DNA from: Ulvibacterium sp965228935
Lineage (GTDB): Bacteria; Bacteroidota; Bacteroidia; Flavobacteriales; Flavobacteriaceae
DNA: 64,000 nucleotides
Assembly (NCBI RefSeq): GCF_965228935.1
Contig: NZ_OZ245846.1
Location: 4,278,001 to 4,342,000 of the forward strand
Reading direction: 5' to 3'
This document shows positions 19,044-28,107 of this stretch, piece after piece. The notes below the pieces were generated by a model that was given only the letters and a program-made list of their open reading frames with translations, did no database searches and was not told where the DNA came from. Each line of letters starts with the position of its first letter. Within the stretch, counting starts at the first letter, position 1. The position numbers and the translations under genes were made by a program.

Positions 19044-20564
19044 TTATTGATCCCACCAGACCTGGGTGTCCAAATTATCCGGTCCCATACGGGCCACGGC
19101 CTCGGCCAGATTGTCCCCATTGACCGCTATTTCGTCATTGGGATACGTATGTCTGTTTATAAAATCCCCGGAAATGTCCTGTGCCGGAAAGGGATTTGGT
19201 GTTAAAACAGGAAAACCTGATCTTCGGAAGTTAGCAAAAGCCTCTGGTCCATTTAAAAAGGAAGCTACCCAATACTGTGTATTGATCTGTTCCAATGCAT
19301 TACCCACATCAAATGGGTTGGCCACCAGATAGGCGTCGATATCCGATGTCGGGATTTCCATACTTGCATCATATAGTGCCATTTGTTCCATATGGGCGCG
19401 TACCCCGGCCTCATAATAATTGGAAGGCGCACCGCTCACCCAACCTCGGGTAGCTGCTTCGGCCAGTAGCAATTGGGTTTGGCCATAGGTAAGAATAAAC
19501 ATGGGGGAGTCTATTTTTGCAATACGGGTCCGGTCTGCTTGACTATAATCATAAAAGCTTGCCAAACCATCGGCCTCCGCTTGCGGTACAATGGAACCGT
19601 TATCAAAACCCATGGGCATACCTATTTGCACCGCAGGATCATTGGATGCAATATCCGCTACCTGCTCGGGACCGGAAGCGGCACCCACATAACGAACCGC
19701 AATGGAACCTAATCTGGGATCGGATGTGTTCGATAGGTAATCCACAAAGGAATCTACCAAATAGAAATTGTTGGCCTCACTGCCATTAAGGGTGTTACCG
19801 GCCGAGTTAACATAGTTGAAATCGTGCCGAATCACATAATTATCGTCATTGGATTCCATAAGTCCGCCCGCAACGGCTGCGGTAACCGTTTGTTGTGCCA
19901 ATGCAGGATCTACTTCGGTCAACCGCATCCCCAATCTCAGCAATAAGGTGTAGCCCAACCTTTTCCATTTGGCAATATCCCCACCATACAATACTTCTCC
20001 GGGGTAAGTGTCACCCGAAGGGTTTAAGGCCGCGGCAGATGTGCTCACTACATTGATCAAATCTTGATAAATTGCTTCTTGGGCATCATATCTGGGAAAT
20101 ACGATTTGTTCGGAAATCCCCACACCTGCCTCAAAGTAGGGAACATCACCATACGTATCGGTCAGAAGTGCAAAGGCATGAGCTTGAATCAAAGTAGTCA
20201 TATGCAACAAATTGCTTTTATCCGGTTGATCGGCCAACTGGGCTAGAATATCGCCCGTGTGTTTAATTACCGTGGTGTAATAGTCATTCCAGTGTTGCTG
20301 CGTGGAATTTCTGTTGTCCTGATTGTAGTTACCACCCGTGAGCACCCCGGAATTTGGGGAAACCATCTGTTGTACAATAGCCATGTCATAAATCAATTGT
20401 CCATTGGAGAAGGAGGTTCCTATAATAGCATTGTTCAACAAAAAAACTTCATCTACGCTTGTGGGATCTACGACATTGGTGTTCAGTTCGTCCAAATCCT
20501 CCTCACAGGAAAGCGTAACGCAGAGCAGCATGAAAACATATATGTATTTATATAGATTGTCCAT
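19044..20564 (-). CDS. SusD/RagB-family outer-membrane lipoprotein
   Basis: A 506-residue surface glycan-binding lipoprotein. The signal peptide ends in the lipobox VTLSC, followed by acidic residues that favour surface export. TPR-like helices surround the binding site; DNRNSTQQHWNDYYTTVIKHTGDIL, ALLTDTYGDVPYFEA and QTQLLLAEAATRGW are typical of the SusD-like subgroup paired with STN-type SusC proteins. With its partner it forms a lidded uptake channel. The start at 20564 (MDNLYK) is used; an ATG two codons earlier also exists. It lies 11 bases after susC on the same strand. The imported glycan cannot be read from sequence, though the neighbouring genes point to a uronate-containing one. Confidence 0.95.
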   Translation of the reverse strand: MDNLYKYIYVFMLLCVTLSCEEDLDELNTNVVDPTSVDEVFLLNNAIIGTSFSNGQLIYDMAIVQQMVSPNSGVLTGGNYNQDNRNSTQQHWNDYYTTVIKHTGDILAQLADQPDKSNLLHMTTLIQAHAFALLTDTYGDVPYFEAGVGISEQIVFPRYDAQEAIYQDLINVVSTSAAALNPSGDTYPGEVLYGGDIAKWKRLGYTLLLRLGMRLTEVDPALAQQTVTAAVAGGLMESNDDNYVIRHDFNYVNSAGNTLNGSEANNFYLVDSFVDYLSNTSDPRLGSIAVRYVGAASGPEQVADIASNDPAVQIGMPMGFDNGSIVPQAEADGLASFYDYSQADRTRIAKIDSPMFILTYGQTQLLLAEAATRGWVSGAPSNYYEAGVRAHMEQMALYDASMEIPTSDIDAYLVANPFDVGNALEQINTQYWVASFLNGPEAFANFRRSGFPVLTPNPFPAQDISGDFINRHTYPNDEIAVNGDNLAEAVARMGPDNLDTQVWWDQ

Positions 20565-20575
20565 TGTCATTATCT

Positions 20576-23500
20576 TTAAAATTTACAGTTCAAGTTAAAT
20601 CCTATAGCACGAGTGGTCGGTACTCCTGTTGATTCCAAACCGGAAACATTATCCGAAGTAAATCCAAACGAATCGGGATCAATATTGGGTACCCACTTCT
20701 TGAGTATGAGCACATTATTGGCTACAAGACTAAGCTTAGCGCTTTTAAGAAAGAACTTTTCTGGAATAAGTTTTCTAAAATCATAGCCCAGTGTTATCTG
20801 CCGTAGTTTCCAGTAGCCGGCATTGTACACTATCGGTTCTATGAGCTGTTGCGAACGTACTACTTCCCAATAGCGTTGTGATTCCGTGGCGACAGTATTC
20901 ACCTCTCCTGCTTGGTTTACGCCATCCCCAACAACCCCGGTCTCTCTGCCAGGTAATGTCATTTTGTGCAGGCCATGCCTCGTGGCGTTAAAGTTCGTTC
21001 CAGAAATCATATCGTTACCCAATCTGAAGTCTATAAGAAAGGAGAAATCAAAATCCTTATACCGGAAACTATTGGTGATACCACCGATATAGTTTGGAAT
21101 AGCACTTCCAAAGAATACAATATCATCGGTACGTAAGGGCCGGCCATCATCGGCAAAGACTTGTCTGCCTTGATCATCTCTTTGAAAACCAAAACCGGCC
21201 AATTGCCCAATTTCCTCTCCCACAACTTGATACAGGAAACCATTGAATACATGTCTACCAACCAATATTCGTTCTCCTGGCTCGTCTGTAAGTAGACTAA
21301 TTACCTTGGTCTTATTGTAAGCTATATTGAAGGAAGCATCCCATTGGAAATCTTCGGTTTGAACAGGTATCACATTTAACAAAGCCTCAACACCATCGTT
21401 TCTGCTTTCGCCACTATTGATAAGTTGATTTACGAATCCTGAAGCATTCGAAATCTGGGCCGTAACGATTTGGTCAAAGGTCGTCTTCCGGTAAACGGCC
21501 AAATCCAAACGCAGTCTATTATCCAAAAATCTAAGGTCTAGACCAATCTCGGTCTCCTTGACGCGCATTGGCCTAAGATCAGGATTGGGCAATATATTTC
21601 CGTCCGCCCCTGCAACAGGACTGAGGTTGCCATTGGGAGTGGGAAACAAATTGGCATTGATATTATAGAATAATTGATCGGAAAAAGGTTGTACATCCGT
21701 ATCGCTGCCCACTTCGGCATAGGCTGCACGTATTTTCCCAAAAGTCAGCCAGTCCACGTTTAAATTATTGGAGAAAATATAACTCCCTGTTACGGAGGGA
21801 TACAAAATGCTTCTATTATCGGGGGATAAGGTAGAGAACCAGTCATTGCGCAATGTAGCGTTCAAATAATAGGTGTCCTTGTAGGAAAGTTCTGCTGCAC
21901 CATATAACGAATTGACCCCTCTGGTAAAAAGATCGTATGTGGGATCTTTTATACGGGCATTTTGTACCGTATATAAATCACGTATTACAAAATCCGTACC
22001 GACTACTCTATTGATTTGGGATTTTTGTTCCATGAGGTTACCTCCCACATTAACATCTACCCCAAAATCACCAAATTGCTTTGTCGCCGTTAAGAGAAAG
22101 TCAATATTGGTTTCCCTAAATCTTCTGGATTCCTGGGTATACTGACCATTTACAAAACCTTCCGGAGCGGGTTGTCTGGAAGCCTGTCCCGTAGGATAGT
22201 TGTTGTAATCCTGATCCCGGGACCAGTAATCCTGGCCAACCCTTCCTTGTAGCGAAAGCCACGGCAATATTTTATAGCGCAAAGCAATATTACCGAAAAT
22301 ACGATCTCGCTCAATTTTGTTGAACTGTTCAGATAGCGTAAAATAGGGATTGGTCCTATTCCGGAAACGGGAATAGACAAATTCGTTCCCTTCTGCATTA
22401 AATTTGTTTGCGTCCAACAAATCCAACGGCATGGAGTTGGCCATGTTATACAAGGCCACAGGAATGGTATTGTCCTGTTGGGCTACGTTGGGAGGATTGG
22501 TATTTTGTTCATTGGAATAGTTGACGGTAGCGGTGACGTTCAATTCATCAGACAAATCATAGCTTAGCCCTAAGTTTACCGTCCGCCGTTCAAATTCGTT
22601 ATTGGGGGTTATACCCTGACTTGCCAAATTGGAAAGTGAGAGATTGAATCCTCCTTTTTCGTTGCCCCCTGAAATAGCTATGGAATGGGTAACATCCAAA
22701 CCATCCCGGTAGAACTTCCTTACTCTATCAAATTGTGGTACATAAGGCACTTCTATACCATCGAATAAAATCTGGGTCATCCCCGGTTGAAATCGCTCTC
22801 CAAAAGACCATTGCCCAGAAGTGGGATTTGCAGAGGTGGGCCGTACCCCATTTTCCCCTTGACCGTATTCATATTGATAGTCCGTGAAATCCAGCGGGGT
22901 TTGATTTACAATATTGAGATTATAGGTTACTCCAATACCTTGGCCTTCGCCTCTAGTCTTGGTGGTTATCATGATTACGCCATCCTTGGCCCGTGACCCA
23001 TAAAGCGCAGCGGCAGCAGCACCTTTTAAGACGGTCATACTTTCAATATCATCCGGGTTTATACTGGAAAAACCGTCTCCACCGTCAGAGGTAATGCCTC
23101 CACCACTAGTAGCACTATTTTCGCCTCCTGTACTTCTTGGATTTGTTCCAAAAGAAGTGTTATCGACAGGTACGCCGTTGACTACCAATAAAGGTGTATT
23201 TGTTCCTCCTATCGAAGACTGACCCCGTAGCCTTACCTTGGTAGATCCTCCAGGCCCCGTACCCAGAGAGGAGACATTTACACCTGCTACTTTACCTTGC
23301 AAGGTGCTCATAAAATTGGTGGTCCTATTTACATTCAATTCTTCGCCGTCTACCTTTGAAACGGCATAGCCCAATTTTCGGGCATCCTTTCTGATTCCCA
23401 AGGCAGTTACTACCACTTCGTCCAATTCTTCAGAATCCTCCGAGAGGGAAACATTAATGGTACTGGATCCGCCTACGGGAATTTCCTTTGTTCCGTAGCC

Positions 23501-24070
23501 CAATCCGCTAAAAACCAAAACTGCATTGTCCTCGGAAAGTTCAATGGTATAGTTTCCGTCAAAATCCGTGGCCACCCCATTGGTCGTATTCTTTTCAACC
23601 ACTGAGATTCCAGGAATCGGTGAGCCATTTGTATCCGTTACCGTTCCCGTAACCGATTGTTGCAGGGGAGGGATCGAAACCTTTACATCCACAATGTCCA
23701 ATGGTTCCTTTTTGGTCAATATAATCTGGGTTTCAAAAACCTCGAATTTTGTAAAGGTTCCCTCGAACAAATCGGTCAAAACATAGGTTACAGGTTCCTC
23801 AATATAGTTGACCGTAACCTTCCGTTCGTAATCAACCTGGTCATCACTATATAATACCTTGAATTCCGTAAGCGACTCTATTTCCTTCAATACCTTTTCA
23901 ACACTTACATTTTGAAGTTGCAGGGTGATTTTGGTTTCCAAGGCCTCGGACATACCTCCTTGGGCCTGAAAAAAGGAAACGACAAAAAGGTATAGGGCAA
24001 GTTTCATTTTGAGATGGAGCTTCAACGAATAGGGAGTTGCCCTCCCTATTCTCTTCATCGGGATTTTCAT
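20576..24070 (-). CDS. SusC/RagA-family TonB-linked outer-membrane transporter with STN domain
   Basis: A 1164-residue TonB-dependent transporter. After the signal region it has an STN (secretin/TonB short N-terminal) domain at about 45-120, a carboxypeptidase-regulatory-like domain at about 138-210, a TonB-box-like DEVVVTALG at 217-225, a plug domain with the usual TVLKGAAAAALYGSRAKDG, and a long beta-barrel ending in GFNLNCKF. The STN domain is the part that signals through a FecR anti-sigma factor, and a fecR gene lies 134 bases upstream. It should import oligosaccharides with SusD as lid and induce its own operon when loaded. Several starts are possible in the extended N-terminus (M1, M5, M22). 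Confidence 0.96.
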   Translation of the reverse strand: MKIPMKRIGRATPYSLKLHLKMKLALYLFVVSFFQAQGGMSEALETKITLQLQNVSVEKVLKEIESLTEFKVLYSDDQVDYERKVTVNYIEEPVTYVLTDLFEGTFTKFEVFETQIILTKKEPLDIVDVKVSIPPLQQSVTGTVTDTNGSPIPGISVVEKNTTNGVATDFDGNYTIELSEDNAVLVFSGLGYGTKEIPVGGSSTINVSLSEDSEELDEVVVTALGIRKDARKLGYAVSKVDGEELNVNRTTNFMSTLQGKVAGVNVSSLGTGPGGSTKVRLRGQSSIGGTNTPLLVVNGVPVDNTSFGTNPRSTGGENSATSGGGITSDGGDGFSSINPDDIESMTVLKGAAAAALYGSRAKDGVIMITTKTRGEGQGIGVTYNLNIVNQTPLDFTDYQYEYGQGENGVRPTSANPTSGQWSFGERFQPGMTQILFDGIEVPYVPQFDRVRKFYRDGLDVTHSIAISGGNEKGGFNLSLSNLASQGITPNNEFERRTVNLGLSYDLSDELNVTATVNYSNEQNTNPPNVAQQDNTIPVALYNMANSMPLDLLDANKFNAEGNEFVYSRFRNRTNPYFTLSEQFNKIERDRIFGNIALRYKILPWLSLQGRVGQDYWSRDQDYNNYPTGQASRQPAPEGFVNGQYTQESRRFRETNIDFLLTATKQFGDFGVDVNVGGNLMEQKSQINRVVGTDFVIRDLYTVQNARIKDPTYDLFTRGVNSLYGAAELSYKDTYYLNATLRNDWFSTLSPDNRSILYPSVTGSYIFSNNLNVDWLTFGKIRAAYAEVGSDTDVQPFSDQLFYNINANLFPTPNGNLSPVAGADGNILPNPDLRPMRVKETEIGLDLRFLDNRLRLDLAVYRKTTFDQIVTAQISNASGFVNQLINSGESRNDGVEALLNVIPVQTEDFQWDASFNIAYNKTKVISLLTDEPGERILVGRHVFNGFLYQVVGEEIGQLAGFGFQRDDQGRQVFADDGRPLRTDDIVFFGSAIPNYIGGITNSFRYKDFDFSFLIDFRLGNDMISGTNFNATRHGLHKMTLPGRETGVVGDGVNQAGEVNTVATESQRYWEVVRSQQLIEPIVYNAGYWKLRQITLGYDFRKLIPEKFFLKSAKLSLVANNVLILKKWVPNIDPDSFGFTSDNVSGLESTGVPTTRAIGFNLNCKF

Positions 24071-24204
24071 ATCTTTGCTGTAATTTAGATGGTTAACGTA
24101 AGTTTTAGATCACTCTAAATCCAATCGGGAAATGTGCCAGCATTTTCCGATTTTCTTTTTTTGAGTCAGTTGTCAAGAGTTTTGTTTCATAGGCATTCCA
24201 TTTT

Positions 24205-25371
24205 TTAAGGTTGTTCGATAATAATTTGATTGTCTTCCCTTATTTCAAAATGCAAGGGATGGCTCTTTTTGAAGGCGCTAAGAATCTGTTCCATGGTTTC
24301 CGTATCGAAACTGGCGGTAAAACGCACATCATCCAAGGCCTTATTGTTATTGGTTATGGTAACATCATAGTTTCGTTCCAATTTTTTTAGAATATCCTTA
24401 AAAGGGATATGGTTGAAGATAATTCTACCATCCATCCAGCCCGTATAGATATCGGTGTCCACCTCCTCATAAGCCATGGACCTGTCTTCCTTTTGCCATG
24501 AGGCCATAAAACCAGGTTGTAGCCTGGTCTGATCCTCCTCATCAAAATCCTGTCCTTCTTCGAAAAAACCGACCGATCCTTCGACCAATACGGTCTTTAC
24601 CATCTCATCTTCTGGATATGCCGAAAGATTGAATCGGGTTCCCAAAACCTGAATGTTGAGTTCGTCCACATTGATGATAAAAGGATGCAACGCATCCTGG
24701 GCAACGTCAAAATAAGCTTCGCCCTGTAAGAACACCTGCCTGTTTTTTCCTCTTATAAATTCTACAGGATATCGCAAGGTGGTACCTGAATTGAGATGTA
24801 CCTTAGTGCCATCGGACAGTATTAACATAAACCTTTTCCCATAGGATACCTTTAGGGTATTGTATACAAATTTTTTTCCCGCTGAGGATTTATGATAAAT
24901 CAGTTGGTTTCCATTCTGCAACCCAATGCGATATCCCTTATTGTCCAATACCGAAGTAGTCCCTTCACCGGAAAGAACCTTTGTACTGCCATCGGATAAT
25001 CGTAAGGTAATCTTATCGGTGGAATCCATTTCGGATTCTACCGATCCGTCCGGAGCGGAGACCTGTTTATAGACCAGTCCAATTCCCAAAAATACCAGGG
25101 CAACGGCAGCATACTTTAACAACTTCCCAAGTCTAAGTTTTTGATAGGTGCTTTTATCCTTTTTGATCTTTTCGAGCAGACGTTTTTTCGTCCTATCGGA
25201 ATTGTATTGCCCCATGGCGTAGTTTATTGCATAATTGATTTCAATAAAAGACCTAAAGGTCTTTAGATTGCCTTTCTTTTCCAACCATGATGTCAAGGAA
25301 TCCAGTTCCTCGGAAGTAATAGATTGGGTGAAGTAGTTTGTTATTATGTTCTTTATCTCCGATTTCCCCAT
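24205..25371 (-). CDS. FecR-family anti-sigma factor
   Basis: A 388-residue inner-membrane anti-sigma regulator. The cytoplasmic N-terminal region (1-82) would hold the sigma factor; one membrane span is at about 85-104, and a periplasmic FecR domain follows with KVSYGKRFMLILSDGTKVHLNSG and GEAYFDVAQDALHPF, then the C-terminal DUF4974 region. The latter contacts the STN domain of the outer-membrane transporter. It lies between susC and the divergent ECF sigma gene, the standard arrangement for transport-coupled signalling. The protein is complete. Confidence 0.95.
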   Translation of the reverse strand: MGKSEIKNIITNYFTQSITSEELDSLTSWLEKKGNLKTFRSFIEINYAINYAMGQYNSDRTKKRLLEKIKKDKSTYQKLRLGKLLKYAAVALVFLGIGLVYKQVSAPDGSVESEMDSTDKITLRLSDGSTKVLSGEGTTSVLDNKGYRIGLQNGNQLIYHKSSAGKKFVYNTLKVSYGKRFMLILSDGTKVHLNSGTTLRYPVEFIRGKNRQVFLQGEAYFDVAQDALHPFIINVDELNIQVLGTRFNLSAYPEDEMVKTVLVEGSVGFFEEGQDFDEEDQTRLQPGFMASWQKEDRSMAYEEVDTDIYTGWMDGRIIFNHIPFKDILKKLERNYDVTITNNNKALDDVRFTASFDTETMEQILSAFKKSHPLHFEIREDNQIIIEQP

Positions 25372-25479
25372 GGCGTATATTTCGTTTACGAACTCATTTT
25401 TTAAAACCCTAAATTTTTCATGGATTTTTTATACATTGTGGGAAAATAACTCCTAAAAAATATCAATTTCTTATTTGCG

Positions 25480-26067
25480 ATGGTCGATTTTAACAATAAC
25501 ACAAGATTGATACAATGTTTGAAGGATGGAAATGAAAAGGCCTATTCCTTCTTGGTGGATAAGTACCATCATCGATTATGTGTTTATGTAAATAGTTTGG
25601 TAAACGACAAAGATCAAGCCGAGGATATCGTACAGAACGTATTTATCCGGACTTGGGAAAGACGTAAAAACCTGAATGCCGAATACACCATTAAAAGCTT
25701 TCTTTACAAATCGGCGCACAATGAGTTTATTGATCAGTATAGAAAACGGAAGTCCGTTACCGCCCTGGAAAAAAAATACATCGAGGAACTGGATAGACTG
25801 GTAACAAGGGACGAGGCCTTTTTTGAAAAGCTACTCTTTAGGGTACAACGGGAAATACAAAACCTTCCCCCCAAATGCAAGGAAATATTTCTGATGAGTA
25901 AACGGGACGGCCTGAGCAATATTGAAATTGCCGAATATCTAAATGTGTCCAAAAAGACCATAGAGTATCATATGACCAAGGCATTCACCATACTCAGGAA
26001 AAGGGCCAATAGCGATGTTGAACCCACTTTGTTTTTGTTGTTTGGCGTACCGGTCTTAAAACGATGA
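25480..26067 (+). CDS. ECF-type RNA polymerase sigma-70 factor
   Basis: A 195-residue extracytoplasmic-function sigma factor of the Bacteroidota FecI-like group. Region 2 is visible as DKDQAEDIVQNVFIRTWE (about residues 43-60) and region 4 as LPPKCKEIFLMSKRDGLSN with the recognition helix VSKKTIEYHMTKA. It is divergent from fecR with a 108-base intergenic region that probably contains both promoters. It should direct polymerase to the fecR-susC-susD genes when the anti-sigma releases it. Confidence 0.96.
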   Translation: MVDFNNNTRLIQCLKDGNEKAYSFLVDKYHHRLCVYVNSLVNDKDQAEDIVQNVFIRTWERRKNLNAEYTIKSFLYKSAHNEFIDQYRKRKSVTALEKKYIEELDRLVTRDEAFFEKLLFRVQREIQNLPPKCKEIFLMSKRDGLSNIEIAEYLNVSKKTIEYHMTKAFTILRKRANSDVEPTLFLLFGVPVLKR

Positions 26068-26201
26068 GTTTTGTGGTGGAAAATTCCAATAGCACCATGG
26101 CGAATTGTACTTTTACCACTGTTTTTGTTTTGGTTTTCCTGAGACGCCCATTCCCCGTCTTTTCATTATTTTTGATGGATTTTGAATATTACGCTTAAGA
26201 T

Positions 26202-27767
26202 ATGATGAAAAATATAATTTTTGCAATTTTAGGTTTGTTCATGGCCTGCAATTCTTCCCAAAAACCGATAGCGGAAACCGTGCAGGATTTGGTCTCGGAA
26301 GTCAATTCGATTTCCTTTGCGGAGACCATCACCGAAGCGGAGTTAAAGGAGCATCTTTATACCTACGCCTCGGATGAATTTGAAGGTAGGGAAACCGGAA
26401 AGCCTGGTCAGAAAAAAGCAGTGGACTATTTAAAAACGGAGTATACAAAATTAGGTATTCCCGCGGCAAAGGGAGACAGCAACTATTTTCAGGACGTGCC
26501 TCTGGAAATAACCCAATTGCCTACAGGAAGTGTTATTCTTAATACCTTGGAATATCCCATAGGCGAACATATCCTTACCTTTAATGCGGCCGATGGTTCC
26601 TATGCGGAAATCGTCTACGTAGGATATGGAATTGAAGAAGATGGATATTCCGATTATGATGGTCTGGATGTTACCGGAAAAATGGTCTTGGTGAAATCCG
26701 GTGAACCCAAAAACACGGACGGTACGTATACGATTTCCGGCACCCAGGAAAAGTCTATTTGGAGCAATCTCTCTGAATCTTTGGGCAAACGGATGAAGCT
26801 GGCCTCTGAGAAAGGAGCCAGGGGTATATTCTATTACGATCGGGCCAACTTCAGCAGGTTCAAAAGCCAGTTCCGATATATGAAAAACAATGATAACGGA
26901 AAAATGGGCCTAAAATCCAAGGACGATAAACAGTTTTTCAAATTTTTCATAAATACGGATTTCGCCAAGGCCCTGTTTCCAGAAATTGAAAATGATTCGA
27001 CTTCAAAAACAGTTCCCGTTCAATTGGAATTTAAGGTAAGGAGCGAAAATGAAATAGTAAGCTCGGAAAATGTGGTCGCTATTTTGAAGGGTTCCGAAAA
27101 ACCCGGAGAGTATGTAATCATCTCGTCCCATTTAGATCATATTGGTGTTACCCCAGATGGCGACATCAACAACGGTGCGGACGATGATGGTTCCGGTACG
27201 GTGGCCATGCTGGAAATTGCCGAAGCATTTAAAAAAGCGGCCGATGCTGGCAAGGGCCCTAAACGTTCCATTGTTTTCCTTCACGTTACGGGAGAGGAAA
27301 AAGGGCTACTGGGATCATTGTACTATACCGATTTTGAACCTATTTTTCCCTTGGACCAGACCGTTGCCAATCTCAATATAGATATGATAGGTAGGATCGA
27401 TCCTAAACGGGAAGGGAATAGAAACTATGTCTACCTCATTGGTTCCGATAAATTGAGCACCGATCTTCATCAACTTTCCGAAGAAATGAATAAAAAGTAT
27501 ACCAATTTGGAACTTGACTATACCTATAACGATGAAAATGATCCCAACCGATTTTATTACAGAAGCGATCACTACAATTTCGCCAAAAACAATATTCCCA
27601 TAATTTTCTATTTCAATGGTACGCACAATGACTATCACAGACCTAGTGATACCCCGGATAAAATCAATTACGATCTATTGCTGAACAGGACCAGATTAAT
27701 ATTTCACACGGCCTGGGAGGTGGCCAACCGAGACCAAAAGGTTGTTGTGGACAAGGTCAGTAAATAA
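26202..27767 (+). CDS. M28-family zinc aminopeptidase, lipoprotein
   Basis: A 521-residue exported metallopeptidase with a lipobox at Cys16 (LFMAC). A PA-domain-like insertion lies before the peptidase domain. Metal ligands of the M28 family are in place: His in SSHLDHIG, Asp in NNGADDDGSG, Glu-Glu in HVTGEEKGLLGS, Asp in NLNIDMIGR and a final His in YRSDHYNFAK. It should release N-terminal amino acids from peptides outside the cytoplasm. The gene stands alone, with sigma-factor gene upstream and a strong hairpin terminator overlapping its stop codon. Confidence 0.94.
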   Translation: MMKNIIFAILGLFMACNSSQKPIAETVQDLVSEVNSISFAETITEAELKEHLYTYASDEFEGRETGKPGQKKAVDYLKTEYTKLGIPAAKGDSNYFQDVPLEITQLPTGSVILNTLEYPIGEHILTFNAADGSYAEIVYVGYGIEEDGYSDYDGLDVTGKMVLVKSGEPKNTDGTYTISGTQEKSIWSNLSESLGKRMKLASEKGARGIFYYDRANFSRFKSQFRYMKNNDNGKMGLKSKDDKQFFKFFINTDFAKALFPEIENDSTSKTVPVQLEFKVRSENEIVSSENVVAILKGSEKPGEYVIISSHLDHIGVTPDGDINNGADDDGSGTVAMLEIAEAFKKAADAGKGPKRSIVFLHVTGEEKGLLGSLYYTDFEPIFPLDQTVANLNIDMIGRIDPKREGNRNYVYLIGSDKLSTDLHQLSEEMNKKYTNLELDYTYNDENDPNRFYYRSDHYNFAKNNIPIIFYFNGTHNDYHRPSDTPDKINYDLLLNRTRLIFHTAWEVANRDQKVVVDKVSK

Positions 27768-27798
27768 AAAGTCCCGTCAACAAAAGACGGGACTTTTT
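27766..27798. terminator. Bidirectional intrinsic terminator
   Basis: A 13-base perfect inverted repeat AAAAAGTCCCGTC / GACGGGACTTTTT with a 7-base loop. The stem overlaps the M28 peptidase stop codon and lies 10 bases from the 3' end of the convergent tRNA-His gene, so it can stop transcription from both sides. Confidence 0.9.
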
Positions 27799-27807
27799 AC
27801 TAAATCG

Positions 27808-27882
27808 GGTGGAAGACCGGGTTCGAACCGGCGACCTCTGGAACCACAATCCAGCGCTCTAACCAGCTGAGCTACAACCACC
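27808..27882 (-). tRNA. tRNA-His (anticodon GTG)
   Basis: A 75-nt cloverleaf on the minus strand. The anticodon loop is TTGTGGT with anticodon GTG inside the stem CTGGA/TCCAG. The T loop is TTCGAAC on a GCCGG/CCGGT stem, and the D arm begins TAGCTCAG. The extra 5' G (position -1) opposite discriminator C73 is the hallmark of bacterial tRNA-His. The CCA end is not encoded. Acceptor positions 5-68 and 6-67 read as T-T mismatches. Confidence 0.96.
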
Positions 27883-27898
27883 ATTTACAAAGCGGTTG

Positions 27899-27930
27899 CA
27901 AAGGTAATTTTTTTTCATCGATCTTTCAAA
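27899..27930 (-). promoter_or_regulatory. Bacteroidota-type promoter for tRNA-His
   Basis: On the minus strand a TTTG box (27930-27927) is followed after exactly 20 bases by TACCTTTG (27906-27899), matching the Bacteroidota consensus TTTG-N19-21-TAnnTTTG. The tRNA 5' end is 17 bases downstream of the second box. Confidence 0.8.
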
Positions 27931-28107
27931 ATATGACTCGGCTATTTTCAGGGTTTGCCTCAGCTTTTAGAAGGGCTATATCTATCAAAAATATCGATGA
28001 AATACCTTTTTATACCGACAAAACACACAAAAAATGCGGTTTCACAACAATAATTAGACTAACCAGAACTGAGAAATTAATTTTAAGCATTTATAAGACA
28101 CTGCAGT

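Noticed and set aside
26129..26174. Promoter for the M28 peptidase gene
   Set aside because: A TATTTTTG box exists at 26167-26174, but the nearest TTTG lies 34 bases away, well outside the 19-21 base spacing.
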